Shown one piece after another: positions 1 through 8,850 of a stretch of 57,764 nucleotides of DNA (position 1 is the first letter of the stretch; each line of letters begins with the position of its first letter). The notes below the pieces were generated by a model, which did not search any database, was not told the origin of the DNA, and worked only from the letters and a program-made list of their open reading frames with translations. A program made the position numbers and the translations under genes. The stretch is taken from contig NZ_LUUG01000033.1 of assembly GCF_001644035.1 (NCBI RefSeq), positions 1 to 57,764 of the forward strand. Reading direction: 5' to 3'. Source of the DNA: Methylomonas methanica (GTDB lineage: Bacteria > Pseudomonadota > Gammaproteobacteria > Methylococcales > Methylomonadaceae).

Positions 1-242
1 TGCCGCGCCGAGCACCGGAGCTTTTGCCGAGATCAGCCCGCAGGGGAGCGGCAGGGATGCCGCTCGTTTTCGGAGGGGCAGGAAGCCCCTTCCGAAAACC
101 CTCGCCAAAAGCGAGAAGCGCAGGAAATTGGCGGAATACCGGGTGGCCTTTCTTTTGGTGACTTTTCTTTGGCCAAACAAAGAAAAGTCACTCGGCCGTC
201 GGGCCGAGACCCGACTTATAAAACACCCGTCGCGATAGCGAC
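1..242 (+). repeat. Structured repeat, copy 1 (cut by window start)
   Basis: Non-coding element also found at 20601-20868 (minus) and 22521-22785 (plus). Visible helices are a long-range stem formed by the segments near 20-30 and 103-113, a GC hairpin with arms GAGCGGC/GCCGCTC, a TTTTCGGA..TCCGAAAA hairpin, a perfect 14-bp hairpin (158-171 with 178-191), GTCGGG/CCCGAC, and GTCGC/GCGAC (229-242). Arm sequences differ between copies but pairing is kept. The 5' hairpin seen in the other copies lies outside the window. I know of no name for this family. Confidence 0.8.
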
Positions 243-283
243 ACAATAAAACCAAAAGACATCAAATAATCTAATAGCCGACG

Positions 284-317
284 TGTTGGGTTACGGCTAC
301 CGCCTAACCCAACCTAC
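284..317 (-). repeat. GTAG-type REP element
   Basis: Read on the minus strand this starts GTAG and continues into a 9-bp hairpin with arms GTTGGGTTA and TAACCCAAC (285-293 and 305-313). A GTAG tetranucleotide followed by a palindrome is the signature of REPs mobilised by RAYT transposases (established knowledge). It lies 19 bp before ureE. Confidence 0.65.
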
Positions 318-335
318 AAAACCAAACAACCAAAT

Positions 336-767
336 ATGCTAAAACTCACCGAAACCACCAACACCGAAGAACAAGCCGACGACACCCTCACCCTCCCCTT
401 CGAGGCCCGCCAAAAATCCCGCCAACCGGCGACTACAAAAGGCGGCATCCAAGTCGGCGTATTTCTACCCAGGGGCCAAACCCTAAAACACGGCGCAGTG
501 CTGACTAACAGCCAAGGCTTTAAAGTGCGCATCGATGCCGCCCCGGAACAACTGTCGGTGGTGAAATGCAGCGACCAATTATTGTTCGCCAAAGCCTGCT
601 ATCACCTCGGCAACCGTCATATTGCCCTGCAAATTCTGCCGGACGAACTGCGCTATCTGGCCGATCACGTGCTGGATCAGATGCTGGTAGGTTTGGGGTT
701 GACGGTGGAACACCATACCCTGCCCTTCGAACCGGAAAGCGGCGCGTATCACAGCCATGGTCACTGA
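336..767 (+). CDS. ureE: Urease accessory protein UreE
   Basis: This is a nickel chaperone that delivers Ni to the UreD-UreF-UreG complex during urease maturation in the cytoplasm. The 143-residue protein has the family signatures LPRG (44-47) and GNRH (92-95, with the metal-binding His), followed by a DHVLDQML helix region. It ends in a short His-rich tail (HSHGH, 139-143), a typical extra nickel site. It overlaps ureF by 11 bp, so the two are probably translationally coupled. The urease structural genes are not in the window. A structured repeat and a REP sit directly upstream, so any link to ureABC upstream is interrupted by repeats. Confidence 0.93.
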   Translation: MLKLTETTNTEEQADDTLTLPFEARQKSRQPATTKGGIQVGVFLPRGQTLKHGAVLTNSQGFKVRIDAAPEQLSVVKCSDQLLFAKACYHLGNRHIALQILPDELRYLADHVLDQMLVGLGLTVEHHTLPFEPESGAYHSHGH

Positions 768-1431
768 TCTATCGCTGTTAAGGCTGTTGCAACTGGTCAG
801 CCCCGGCTTGCCGATAGGCATGTACAGCTATTCGCAAGGCTTGGAGCGGGCGGTGGACGACGCTTGGATTACCAACGCCGAGCAAGCTGCCGACTGGCTG
901 CGCGGCTTGTTGCAAAACGGTTTGGGTTTGGTTGATGCACCGATTCTGGTGCGGCTTTACGATGCCTGGAGCGTTGACGATATGGCGGCGGTTGAACATT
1001 GGAGCCAAACCCTGACCGCCTGCCGGGAAACCGCCGAGTTACGCGCTGAGGATAGACAAACCGGCCAGGCGCTGGCCCGCTTGCTGGTGAATTTGGAATT
1101 ACCGGAGGCCAATGACTGGCTAAAACGCCCGGATGCGACCTTGGCAAACTTGTTTGCCCTGGCAGCGGCACGCTGGCAAATCAGCAAAACCGATGCTGTC
1201 ACCGGCTACTTATGGGGCTGGCTGGAGAATCAGGTGTTGTGCGCCGTCAAATTGGTCCCTTTGGGGCAAGTGGCCGGGCAACGGCTGTTAAAAAGCCAGG
1301 CTGGCGAATTGCCGGCTTTGGTGGAACGGGCTCTAGAACTGAGCGACGCCGAGATCGGCGGCAGTTGTTTTGGTCTAGCTCTGGCCAGCAGCCGCCATGA
1401 AATGCAGTATTCACGGCTATTCAGATCGTGA
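757..1431 (+). CDS. ureF: Urease accessory protein UreF
   Basis: UreF is the scaffold and GTPase gate of the urease activation complex, bridging UreD and UreG. The 224-residue protein starts with the typical [19 protein letters not shown] region (family form: LLQLxSPxLPxGxFSYSxG) and is otherwise all helical, at the usual length. The ATG lies inside the last codons of ureE, and ureG follows after a 65-bp gap to its likely start. Confidence 0.92.
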   Translation: MVTDLSLLRLLQLVSPGLPIGMYSYSQGLERAVDDAWITNAEQAADWLRGLLQNGLGLVDAPILVRLYDAWSVDDMAAVEHWSQTLTACRETAELRAEDRQTGQALARLLVNLELPEANDWLKRPDATLANLFALAAARWQISKTDAVTGYLWGWLENQVLCAVKLVPLGQVAGQRLLKSQAGELPALVERALELSDAEIGGSCFGLALASSRHEMQYSRLFRS

Positions 1432-1496
1432 AATAACCATAACGTAGCCTCGATGCAATCGAGGTTTGAGCAACCTTCAATACCTTGGATGAAAAC

Positions 1497-2114
1497 ATGA
1501 CTGATAAACAGATATTAAGAGTAGGCATCGGCGGCCCGGTCGGTTCCGGCAAGACGGCGCTGGTGGATGCCTTGTGCAAGAAGATGCGCGACGACTATGA
1601 AATCGGCGTGGTGACCAACGACATCTACACCCGCGAAGACCAGCAGTTTTTGATCCGCAGCCAAGCCCTGCCGGAAGAGCGAATTCTGGGTGTAGAAACC
1701 GGCGGCTGTCCGCATACCGCCATCCGCGAGGACGCCTCTATGAACTTGGCGGCGGTAGACGAACTCTGCGAGCGCTGGCCTGAGCTGGATTTTGTGATGG
1801 TGGAAAGCGGCGGCGACAATCTCAGCGCCACCTTCAGCCCGGAATTAGCCGATCTAACCATTTACGTGATCGATGTGTCCGCTGGCGACAAGATTCCGCG
1901 CAAGGGCGGTCCCGGCATCACCCGCTCGGATTTGTTGGTGATCAATAAAATCGACCTGGCGCCTTATGTCGGTGCCTCGCTGGAAGTGATGGACCGCGAC
2001 GCGAAAAAGATGCGCGGCGAGCGGCCGTTTGTGTTCACCAACATCAAAGCCGGCAATGGACTGGAAGCGGTCGCAGACTTTATTGTCAAGCAAGGCATGC
2101 TGCAAACACATTGA
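1497..2114 (+). CDS. ureG: Urease accessory GTPase UreG
   Basis: This SIMIBI-class GTPase drives Ni insertion into urease. The P-loop GGPVGSGKT is at 12-20, the CPH metal motif at 71-73, an [14 protein letters not shown] stretch follows, and an NKID guanine-specificity motif comes later. I chose ATG 1497 (205 aa, the usual UreG length). The frame is also open from a TTG at 1485, which would add only four residues. It ends the ure gene set; the next gene is unrelated. Confidence 0.95.
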   Translation: MTDKQILRVGIGGPVGSGKTALVDALCKKMRDDYEIGVVTNDIYTREDQQFLIRSQALPEERILGVETGGCPHTAIREDASMNLAAVDELCERWPELDFVMVESGGDNLSATFSPELADLTIYVIDVSAGDKIPRKGGPGITRSDLLVINKIDLAPYVGASLEVMDRDAKKMRGERPFVFTNIKAGNGLEAVADFIVKQGMLQTH

Positions 2115-2188
2115 TGGCAGGACTACTAAGCCAAGGTTGACTTTTAGCCGATACTGGTATGCTCAATGACAATGGATCAGGAGGAAAA

Positions 2189-2734
2189 ATGATAAAAACC
2201 GCGTTTTTAATCGCCAGCTTATGGGCTTGCTCGGTATCGGTAGTCGGCGCGGAGCCTTGCCCCGAATTGCTGAATTACAAAATGACCAAACTACGCTCCA
2301 GCGAGAAAATCGATTTTTGCCAGGCCTTTCAAGGCAAAGTAATTCTGGCAGTAAATACCGCCAGCAATTGCGGCTACACCCCGCAATTCAAGGGCTTGGA
2401 AGCCTTGTATCAAAAGTATAAGGATCAGGGCCTGGTGGTGGTTGGTTTTCCGTCTAACGATTTTAATCAGGAGTTCAGCGAAGCGGAAAAAACCGCCAAC
2501 GTCTGTTACATCAATTACGGCGTGACTTTCCCCATGCTGGAAAAAAGCCAGGTGAAGGGCGCGGCAGCGAACGGCTTTTTCCAAAAGTTAATTAAAGCCA
2601 CCGGGCAGGCGCCGGCCTGGAATTTTCACAAATACTTGATTGATCGCAGCGGCAACAGTGTGGCGGCCTTCCCCAGCGATGTGACGCCGGAACAGCTGGA
2701 TTCTAAGATCAGCGCCTTGCTATCGGCCAAATAG
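2189..2734 (+). CDS. Secreted glutathione peroxidase-like thiol peroxidase
   Basis: GPx-family protein that would reduce peroxides using thiols, probably in the periplasm. The start at ATG 2189 follows a perfect AGGAGG and gives 181 residues. Residues 1-21 look like a Sec signal peptide. The catalytic Cys (C61) is in NTASNCGYTPQ. The WNF motif carrying the catalytic Trp and Asn is present late in the protein (WNFHKYLID). The block that is normally FPCNQF reads FPSNDF, so the usual catalytic Gln position appears to be Asp. A strong hairpin terminator follows. Confidence 0.85.
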   Translation: MIKTAFLIASLWACSVSVVGAEPCPELLNYKMTKLRSSEKIDFCQAFQGKVILAVNTASNCGYTPQFKGLEALYQKYKDQGLVVVGFPSNDFNQEFSEAEKTANVCYINYGVTFPMLEKSQVKGAAANGFFQKLIKATGQAPAWNFHKYLIDRSGNSVAAFPSDVTPEQLDSKISALLSAK

Positions 2735-2754
2735 TGTTGTAAACCTCACCTCTC

Positions 2755-2779
2755 GCCGGCGGAATGCCGGCATTTTTTA
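2755..2779 (+). terminator. Rho-independent terminator after the GPx gene
   Basis: GCCGGC (2755-2760), loop GGAAT, GCCGGC (2766-2771), followed by ATTTTTT. Confidence 0.8.
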
Positions 2780-2789
2780 TCAGGACGAG

Positions 2790-4154
2790 ATGACAATGCG
2801 CAGAATAGGACTTTATTGGTTTGGGAATGATTTGCGGGTGCATGATAATCCCAACCTGCAACAAGCCAGCGCGGTCGTCGATCAGTTGCTTTGCGTCTAT
2901 TGTCTGGACCCAGGCTGGTTGGCCCCCAACCAGTACGGCATGGCAAATCTGTCGGCCCAGCGTTGGCGGTTTTTAAAAGAAGCCTTGCAGGACCTGGACA
3001 GAAATCTCCAGCAAGGCGGCCAACATCTATTGGTTTGTTACGAAGCACCGGTGACGGCCATCAGCGCGCTAGTTGCCAAGCATGGCGTATCGGTGGTTTA
3101 TCGTAGCCGCCACGGCGGGTTTCAGGAGCGGCAACAATGGTTGGCGCTGCAAAAGCATTTGCCGGGCTTACGTTTTGTCGAATCGGACACACAAACGCTG
3201 TTTAACTTAAAAGACCTGCCGTTTACCCAATTGCCGCAGTCCTTCACGCCATTCAAGGATAGCGTCGAGCAGTTGCCGGTCGATCACCCTTTACCACCGC
3301 CCGACGCTCTGCCCCCCAATCCTGAACCCAAATCGGATTGGCTATTAAATTTTCCGGTATATATACCCGCCAGTTCGGCCCTTGATCCGGATATGGCGTT
3401 TCATGGCGGCGAGACGGCCGGCAAAAAACATCTCAAATCCTATTTCCGCGGCAGTTACCCCAGCCGTTACAAAGACCTGCGCAACGAACTGGACGGTTGG
3501 GAAAATTCCAGTAAGTTTTCGCCCTGGCTAGCCCACGGCAATCTGTCGGTACGAAAGATCTATTGTAGTTTACGCCGCTATGAGCAAGAGAATGGCGCCA
3601 ATGAATCGACCTACTGGCTGTATTTTGAACTACTCTGGCGCGAGTATTTTCAATGGTACGCCCACCAACACGGCAAGCGGCTGTTTGCGTTTCGCGGCAT
3701 TAAACAGCGCCGACCCTTGACCTGCTTTTATCCGGAACGTTTTCAAAAATGGTGCAACGGCTACACGCCCTATCCACTGGTAAACGCCTGCATGAAACAA
3801 CTCAACGCCACCGGCTACATGTCCAATCGCGGCCGGCAAATCGTCGCCAGTTGCCTGGTCAACGAGTTGGCAGTGGATTGGCGCTTCGGCGCGGCTTATT
3901 TTGAACAACATTTACTGGATTACGACGTGGCCAGCAATTGGGGGAATTGGCAATATCTGGCCGGGGTGGGCGCCGACCCGCGCGGCCAGCGACATTTTGA
4001 TCTGGAAAAACAAACCCGGCTGTACGATCCGGACGGGAAGTTTATTCACAAGTGGCAGGCTGAAGTCCGTAATTTGCCCTTGGATTCGGTCGATGCCGCC
4101 GATTGGCCGGTGGACCCGGCGACTGCGAAATTGGCGTCAATATTATCGGCTTGA
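2790..4154 (+). CDS. Cryptochrome DASH / photolyase-family flavoprotein
   Basis: FAD- and antenna-binding blue-light protein; DASH members repair cyclobutane dimers in single-stranded DNA and may signal. The 454-residue protein has an N-terminal Rossmann antenna domain (LYWFGNDLRVHDNP) and a helical FAD domain. Its C-terminal signatures are WREYFQWYA, MSNRGRQIVASCLVNEL, the DASH-typical WGNWQYLAGVGADPRG and LYDPDGKFIHKW. The canonical FRNDLR is FGNDLR here. ATG 2796 is an alternative start with better spacing from AGGACGAG. It is separated from its upstream neighbour by a terminator and seems monocistronic. Confidence 0.9.
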   Translation: MTMRRIGLYWFGNDLRVHDNPNLQQASAVVDQLLCVYCLDPGWLAPNQYGMANLSAQRWRFLKEALQDLDRNLQQGGQHLLVCYEAPVTAISALVAKHGVSVVYRSRHGGFQERQQWLALQKHLPGLRFVESDTQTLFNLKDLPFTQLPQSFTPFKDSVEQLPVDHPLPPPDALPPNPEPKSDWLLNFPVYIPASSALDPDMAFHGGETAGKKHLKSYFRGSYPSRYKDLRNELDGWENSSKFSPWLAHGNLSVRKIYCSLRRYEQENGANESTYWLYFELLWREYFQWYAHQHGKRLFAFRGIKQRRPLTCFYPERFQKWCNGYTPYPLVNACMKQLNATGYMSNRGRQIVASCLVNELAVDWRFGAAYFEQHLLDYDVASNWGNWQYLAGVGADPRGQRHFDLEKQTRLYDPDGKFIHKWQAEVRNLPLDSVDAADWPVDPATAKLASILSA

Positions 4155-4178
4155 TTCTTAACTTATCAGAGCCGCTTC

Positions 4179-4595
4179 TTAGCGTTGATGCAACAAGCGA
4201 AACAGCCAAAACCCGACAAACATCGCCGCAACGAACGCATAATTACCCAACACGCCAGCACTTAATCCCAGCAAGGCCGGCCCTGGACAAAAACCGGACA
4301 AGCCCCAACCAACACCGAATATGGCCGCACCGGTAATCAGTTTGCCATCCACACCGGTCGGCACGCGTGCGGAAGGCTCTTGCTCGCTATCAGCGGCATC
4401 GTTATTGCGGTGCATCAAATAGCGCGCCAGCCCCAGCGTCAACAAGGCACTAGCCATTACCAAGGCCAAACTGGGATCCCATGCCCCCGCCACATCCAGA
4501 AACGCCAAGACTTTGGCCGGATTGCTCATGCCGGCGACAATCAAACCCAACCCAAACAGCAGGCCGTAAGCGAATAAATAAACTGTATTTTTCAT
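4179..4595 (-). CDS. YeeE/YedE half-size transporter, C-terminal-type subunit
   Basis: Membrane protein of 138 residues with about four hydrophobic helices and the family Cys motif GFCPGPALLG near 105. The YeeE/YedE family imports thiosulfate or related sulfur compounds (established for full-length members). The start is the ATG at 4593-4595; the frame is open further upstream but overlaps the partner gene. It lies 14 bp downstream of its partner, and cysK is upstream on the same strand, which suggests sulfur assimilation. Confidence 0.8.
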   Translation of the reverse strand: MKNTVYLFAYGLLFGLGLIVAGMSNPAKVLAFLDVAGAWDPSLALVMASALLTLGLARYLMHRNNDAADSEQEPSARVPTGVDGKLITGAAIFGVGWGLSGFCPGPALLGLSAGVLGNYAFVAAMFVGFWLFRLLHQR

Positions 4596-4609
4596 AGCGC
4601 GTTTCCGGT

Positions 4610-5026
4610 TTACAGCAAATGACGAACAATAAAAACCGTAATGCCGGCAGTCAGCATGAAGGTCAGCGTCGCCACGATGGATCGCACCGACAGGCGGGAG
4701 ATCCCGCAAACCCCATGTCCGCTGGTGCAGCCGCCGCCGAGCCGGGTGCCGTAACCGACCAGTAGACCGGCAATTGCCAGCAAACCGGGCGAGGCATCCA
4801 GATCCAGCACAATGTCTGCGCCGCTCAAGCGATACAGGGGCGCGCTGGCCAGCAGGCCGGCCAGGAACCAGCCGCGCCAGACACTGCCCTCGCTCCATGG
4901 CGGTAACATGCCTGCCGCAATACCTGAGATGCCGGCGGTATGTTTATGGGTAAACAACAATAAGGCGGCGGCTAGCCCGATCATTGCACCCCCGGTCAGC
5001 GCGGATAAAATCGTCAAATAATTCAT
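4610..5026 (-). CDS. YeeE/YedE half-size transporter, N-terminal-type subunit
   Basis: Membrane protein of 138 residues with several transmembrane segments and the conserved [12 protein letters not shown] motif, whose Cys residues handle the sulfur substrate in characterised family members. Together with the adjacent gene (14 bp away) it makes up the two halves of one YeeE-like channel. It is followed by no other gene on this strand and lies 138 bp downstream of cysK. Confidence 0.8.
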   Translation of the reverse strand: MNYLTILSALTGGAMIGLAAALLLFTHKHTAGISGIAAGMLPPWSEGSVWRGWFLAGLLASAPLYRLSGADIVLDLDASPGLLAIAGLLVGYGTRLGGGCTSGHGVCGISRLSVRSIVATLTFMLTAGITVFIVRHLL

Positions 5027-5164
5027 GCGTATGTGTTGCCAAAAACCGGGTATTGAATCAGAAACCGCAACACCAAACCAGATTTACCCGCTTTAACGCC
5101 TATTTATTGACCCGGCCTCGTCAGTTTCAGGGAAATGCTTGTTCACATCAACCGCTCGTTCTCC

Positions 5165-6115
5165 TTACTCTCCAAACAGTGACGAGCTTAAATAGCGTTC
5201 GCCGGAATCCGGTAGCACCGCGACGATGACTTTGCCGGCATGTTCCGGACGCTTAGCCAGACGTACCGCAACGGCAAGCGCCGCCCCGCTGGAAATACCG
5301 GCCATAATGCCTTCTTCCTTAGCAAGACGTCGCGTATAAGCTATAGCCTCATCGTCTTCTACCGGCTCGATCAGGTCAATCAACGACAAATCCAAATTCT
5401 GCGGCATAAAGCCAGCGCCTATGCCTTGGATCCCGTGTACCCCAGCTTGCAAGGGCAAACCGGCGCGAGTTTGGCTCAATACCGGACTGCCGGCCGGCTC
5501 GACCGCGACGCTAAGCACCGACTTGCCACAACTGTTTTTCAGATAGCGCGACACACCGCTAATTGTGCCGCCGGTGCCGACGCCGGCTACAAAAATATCG
5601 ACCTGGCCGCCGCTGTCCCGCCAGATTTCGGGGCCGGTGGTTTGTTCGTGTATCGCTGGGTTGGCCGGATTTTTAAACTGCTCCAGCAATAAATAACGCT
5701 CTGGATCGGCTGCGGCGATGGCTTCGGCCCGCTCCACCGCGGCACGCATACCCAGTGCGCCATCGGTAAGCACCAGATTCGCGCCATAAGCCAGTAATAA
5801 TGTGCGGCGCTCCTGACTCATGTTATCCGGCATCGTCAACGTGATAGGGATGCCGCGCGCGGCGGCGACCGCAGCCAAGGCAATTCCGGAATTGCCGCTG
5901 GTGGCTTCCAGTAAGGTTTTGCCTGCCGATAATAAGCCTTGACGCTCGGCGGCCCAGACCATAGACGCACCGACCCGGCATTTCACCGAATAGGACGGAT
6001 TGCGGCCTTCAATTTTCACCAGCAGCGTCGCATTCAAACCCTGACTGATGTAATTGATACGCACCAAAGGCGTTCGGCCTATCGATTGGGAATTATCTGA
6101 GTACCAAGCGGGCAT
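5165..6115 (-). CDS. cysK: Cysteine synthase (O-acetylserine sulfhydrylase)
   Basis: PLP enzyme that makes cysteine from O-acetylserine and sulfide, or S-sulfocysteine from thiosulfate for the CysM type. The 316-residue protein has the PLP Lys in NPSYSVKCR (K45), the substrate loop EATSGNSG, the phosphate-binding GTGGTISG and the C-terminal DSGERYLSS typical of OASS. Whether it is CysK- or CysM-like cannot be settled by eye. The thiosulfate-type YeeE pair downstream makes use of thiosulfate plausible. Confidence 0.88.
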   Translation of the reverse strand: MPAWYSDNSQSIGRTPLVRINYISQGLNATLLVKIEGRNPSYSVKCRVGASMVWAAERQGLLSAGKTLLEATSGNSGIALAAVAAARGIPITLTMPDNMSQERRTLLLAYGANLVLTDGALGMRAAVERAEAIAAADPERYLLLEQFKNPANPAIHEQTTGPEIWRDSGGQVDIFVAGVGTGGTISGVSRYLKNSCGKSVLSVAVEPAGSPVLSQTRAGLPLQAGVHGIQGIGAGFMPQNLDLSLIDLIEPVEDDEAIAYTRRLAKEEGIMAGISSGAALAVAVRLAKRPEHAGKVIVAVLPDSGERYLSSSLFGE

Positions 6116-6417
6116 GGCTGGTTTCCTGTGGAAAAGGGGTTTTACTCTGCGTAAGAAAAATGACCTGGCCTTATTGTGCCGGATTCTAAAACCGTTCGCT
6201 GACGGCCGTTCCTAGAAAAGCTATCCAAGCAGCAGACCGATTTTTGTAGACCTCTCAAGTAGTTTATTTGCATAAAACCTGCGGCACACAGCTTGTAATA
6301 CTTATTCTTCCAGCGATCAAACGGTGTAATAGAATCGTTATTTGAATTGAGTAACAAAAACAGGTATAAGCCTCTACGAAGGGGGAGTAATTTTTTATTT
6401 TTTGAGGTTGTATAAAT
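6116..6417. other. Gene-free stretch before the PEP-CTERM gene
   Basis: About 300 bp, AT-rich towards the right end. It must hold the promoters of cysK (leftward) and of the PEP-CTERM gene (rightward). I see no clear hairpin, Pho box or RNA gene in it. Confidence 0.5.
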
Positions 6418-7230
6418 ATGAATATTTTCACAAATCGTTTAAAGCAAACCATGCTTCTGGCTGCGGGATTAAGCTTGGTAGCTCCTGTTTCAATGGCGAG
6501 TACATGGGCCGGAACGGCGAATTATAAAGCCGCACCTGGCGCTACTGGCGACGAAGCGATAGTGGGTCCATTTGATACTTACGATTTTGGTTCAGGCATT
6601 ACCTTAGTGCAATTTACCAGCGCAACCACCTTTACTGCTTATTTCCAAACCATGGTGGATGGTCATTTCCTGAATAATGCAGGCATCAATGTTCCGGAAT
6701 TGAATATCTCCGGCACAGGCTCGGGTTTTGAATTGACGGTAGCAGCAACCCTGAACGGCACATACAGTAATTTCTCAGGTTTCCAATCCTTCAGCTTCAC
6801 GGGCGGAGCAGTTGATCTGTACTTTGACACAACACCCGATTACAGCTTTACAGGCGACAGCGGTTTCAGCGACGGTGCTGCAATTTTGTCTGGCACTGTA
6901 ACCAACGGTTCCGGGGTCATATCACCAGCAGGAATAGGCGCCGAACAACTGGATTTAAATTTTTCCGGTATTTTTGGTAGCTACGACTCCAACGTCTACG
7001 CCCCAGCCATAAACGGCGGTCACTCGATTTTTTCAATAAATTTGAACAACTCATCTTTGCTGTCTGGAATCAATAGCGTTTTGGGCCAAAACAAAAGCAC
7101 CGGCGTACTTGCTGCCGTGGATGGCTCGATCCAATTGACAGCAGTACCTGTGCCGGCAGCGGTGTGGCTGTTTGGCACTGGCCTGATCGGTTTGATTACT
7201 ACCGGCAAACGCAAAAACAGCGTTGCTTAA
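6418..7230 (+). CDS. PEP-CTERM-type surface protein of unknown function
   Basis: Secreted protein of 270 residues. It has a signal peptide ending near 27, a Gly/Ser/Thr-rich beta-type middle with no recognised enzyme motif, and a C-terminal sorting signal VPVPAAVWLFGTGLIGL plus basic TGKRK (about 242-265). By family knowledge such tails are cut by an exosortase, leaving the protein on the surface or in the exopolysaccharide matrix. It stands alone, followed by a perfect hairpin. No Pho box is seen upstream, unlike the other PEP-CTERM genes here. Confidence 0.8.
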   Translation: MNIFTNRLKQTMLLAAGLSLVAPVSMASTWAGTANYKAAPGATGDEAIVGPFDTYDFGSGITLVQFTSATTFTAYFQTMVDGHFLNNAGINVPELNISGTGSGFELTVAATLNGTYSNFSGFQSFSFTGGAVDLYFDTTPDYSFTGDSGFSDGAAILSGTVTNGSGVISPAGIGAEQLDLNFSGIFGSYDSNVYAPAINGGHSIFSINLNNSSLLSGINSVLGQNKSTGVLAAVDGSIQLTAVPVPAAVWLFGTGLIGLITTGKRKNSVA

Positions 7231-7252
7231 GCTCTACATCTAAAGCACGTCC

Positions 7253-7293
7253 AATTCATCGCCCAAGCTATAGTGCCGATTGGGCGATGAATT
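7253..7293. terminator. Perfect inverted repeat between convergent genes
   Basis: A 14-bp perfect stem (7253-7266 with 7280-7293) around a 13-nt loop, between the PEP-CTERM gene and convergent holA. There is no clear T-tract on either side, so it may be a weak bidirectional terminator or an RNA-stabilising stem. Confidence 0.55.
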
Positions 7294-7308
7294 ATTCCGG
7301 ACCGGCGT

Positions 7309-8322
7309 CTAAATCTGTAATCCTTTCGAAAACAACAAACAAACCCTAAACAAGCCCTCCCATTCGTCGCCGGCAATCTGGCCTTTGATCTGGCAATCCA
7401 CATTCGCGCTAGCTTGCAAAACACCCTGCAAATCCTTGCTCTTCAACCTCTGCAAGGCCTCGTGCACCAACTGCTTGCGCTTGTCCCATATCTGATATTT
7501 TTTATAGAGAACTTCTGGGTTGCCGCCGCGTTTCAATTCCGTCTTGATATTAACCAGCGTTCGCGCTTCGCGGCTAATAGCCCACAGTACCACCGGCGCC
7601 GCGACGCCTTCCGCTTTGAGCCCGGCAAGAATTTTAACGGCCCGATTCACCTTCCCCGACAACAAAGCGTCCATCAACTTAAACACGTCGAAGCGGGCGC
7701 TGTCAGCGACATCGTCTTCAACCATTACCTTACTGATACGATTCGAGCCGTGCAAGATGTAGAGTTTTTCGATTTCCTGTGCGGCGGCAAGCAAATTGCC
7801 CTCGACTCGCGCCGCCAGACTCTTTAGCGCATCCCCCTCCAAATGCATGCCCTTCCGCTCCGCCCGGCGCTGCAACCAGTACAACAACTCCGGTCCTTGT
7901 AACGGCCAGACCTGCACGACGGTCGCCACTTTATCCAAGGCCTGAAACCATTGCGACTTCTGAGCCGCACTATCCAGTTTACCGGCCGTGATCAGCAATA
8001 CGGTATCGTCGGGCGGACGCTGACAATACGCGCTTAGCGCTTTACTGCCTTCCAAACCCGGCTTGCCGGAAGGCAAGCGCAAATCGATGAGTTTTTTGTC
8101 GGAAAAGATAGAAAGTGATTCGGCTTCTAGGGTCAATTGCGGCCACTCGTTGCCGGTATCGATAGCAATGACTTGGCGCGTGGCATAACCTGCCGCGCGC
8201 GCGGCGCGGCGAATGTCATCCGCCGCTTCGCCAAGCTGCAAAGGCTCGTCACCGCTAACCAGGTAAACCGGTGCCAGCTCTTTGTGTAAGGCAGCAGTTA
8301 ACTGGTCAAACTTCAGACGCAT
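7309..8322 (-). CDS. holA: DNA polymerase III delta subunit
   Basis: HolA is the clamp-loader wrench subunit that opens the beta clamp during replication. The 337-residue protein begins MRLKFDQLTAALHKELAPVYLVSGDEPLQ, matching the LxxVYLLxGDEPLL-type start of HolA, and is of normal length. It follows lptE by 2 bp on the minus strand, giving leuS-lptE-holA as in E. coli. Confidence 0.93.
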   Translation of the reverse strand: MRLKFDQLTAALHKELAPVYLVSGDEPLQLGEAADDIRRAARAAGYATRQVIAIDTGNEWPQLTLEAESLSIFSDKKLIDLRLPSGKPGLEGSKALSAYCQRPPDDTVLLITAGKLDSAAQKSQWFQALDKVATVVQVWPLQGPELLYWLQRRAERKGMHLEGDALKSLAARVEGNLLAAAQEIEKLYILHGSNRISKVMVEDDVADSARFDVFKLMDALLSGKVNRAVKILAGLKAEGVAAPVVLWAISREARTLVNIKTELKRGGNPEVLYKKYQIWDKRKQLVHEALQRLKSKDLQGVLQASANVDCQIKGQIAGDEWEGLFRVCLLFSKGLQI

Positions 8323-8324
8323 AC

Positions 8325-8828
8325 TTATTTTTTCTGCGTATCGACGGCTATCCTGGCCCTGGCCAATATCATCCGCGCCACTTGCTTATAGATTTCGTTA
8401 CGAATCAATTGCTCTTCGTTGCCTTTCGCCAGCACCGCAGTTTGGTCGTTGAAAAACTCCCTGGATATTTCGATCACTTGCTCGTCCATCAGCGCATTTT
8501 CCTTGCTGTCGAAAAATTGAAAGCGCAGATAATATTCCAGTTCGGATTCGCTGGATTTACCGGTAGAACCGATGGTCAGCACCCGGTTACGCATGTCTTC
8601 TCTGAGCACCTTAACCACCACGCCGGCATCGTTAGGGGAACCCACAATTTTGCCTTTCGAGGCTTTCATGATCGATTGCAACTCGCCCTGTAGCGGCGTG
8701 GAAGCACCAAACACATACATGTTTTTCAGCACTTCCGGCATCTCTATCGAGCCGCGCAGATGGTATCCGCAGCCGACCAGCAGCGCCAATATCCCGACCG
8801 ACACTATTCGGCTCAAGTGATTCATCAT
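8325..8828 (-). CDS. lptE: LPS-assembly lipoprotein LptE
   Basis: Outer-membrane lipoprotein that plugs LptD and helps place LPS in the outer leaflet. I start at ATG 8828, giving a short basic N-terminus, a hydrophobic stretch and the lipobox LVGC. The frame is also open from ATG 8858, which would overlap leuS. After the lipid Cys comes GYHLRG, the family hallmark. Gene order leuS-lptE-holA supports the call. Confidence 0.92.
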   Translation of the reverse strand: MMNHLSRIVSVGILALLVGCGYHLRGSIEMPEVLKNMYVFGASTPLQGELQSIMKASKGKIVGSPNDAGVVVKVLREDMRNRVLTIGSTGKSSESELEYYLRFQFFDSKENALMDEQVIEISREFFNDQTAVLAKGNEEQLIRNEIYKQVARMILARARIAVDTQKK

Positions 8829-8850
8829 CTGTTTCTCGAAAATCCAGCGT

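Noticed and set aside
4596..4898. Longer form of the downstream YeeE-like protein
   Set aside because: The added part is read out of frame through the partner gene; ATG 4595 gives a complete family-length subunit.
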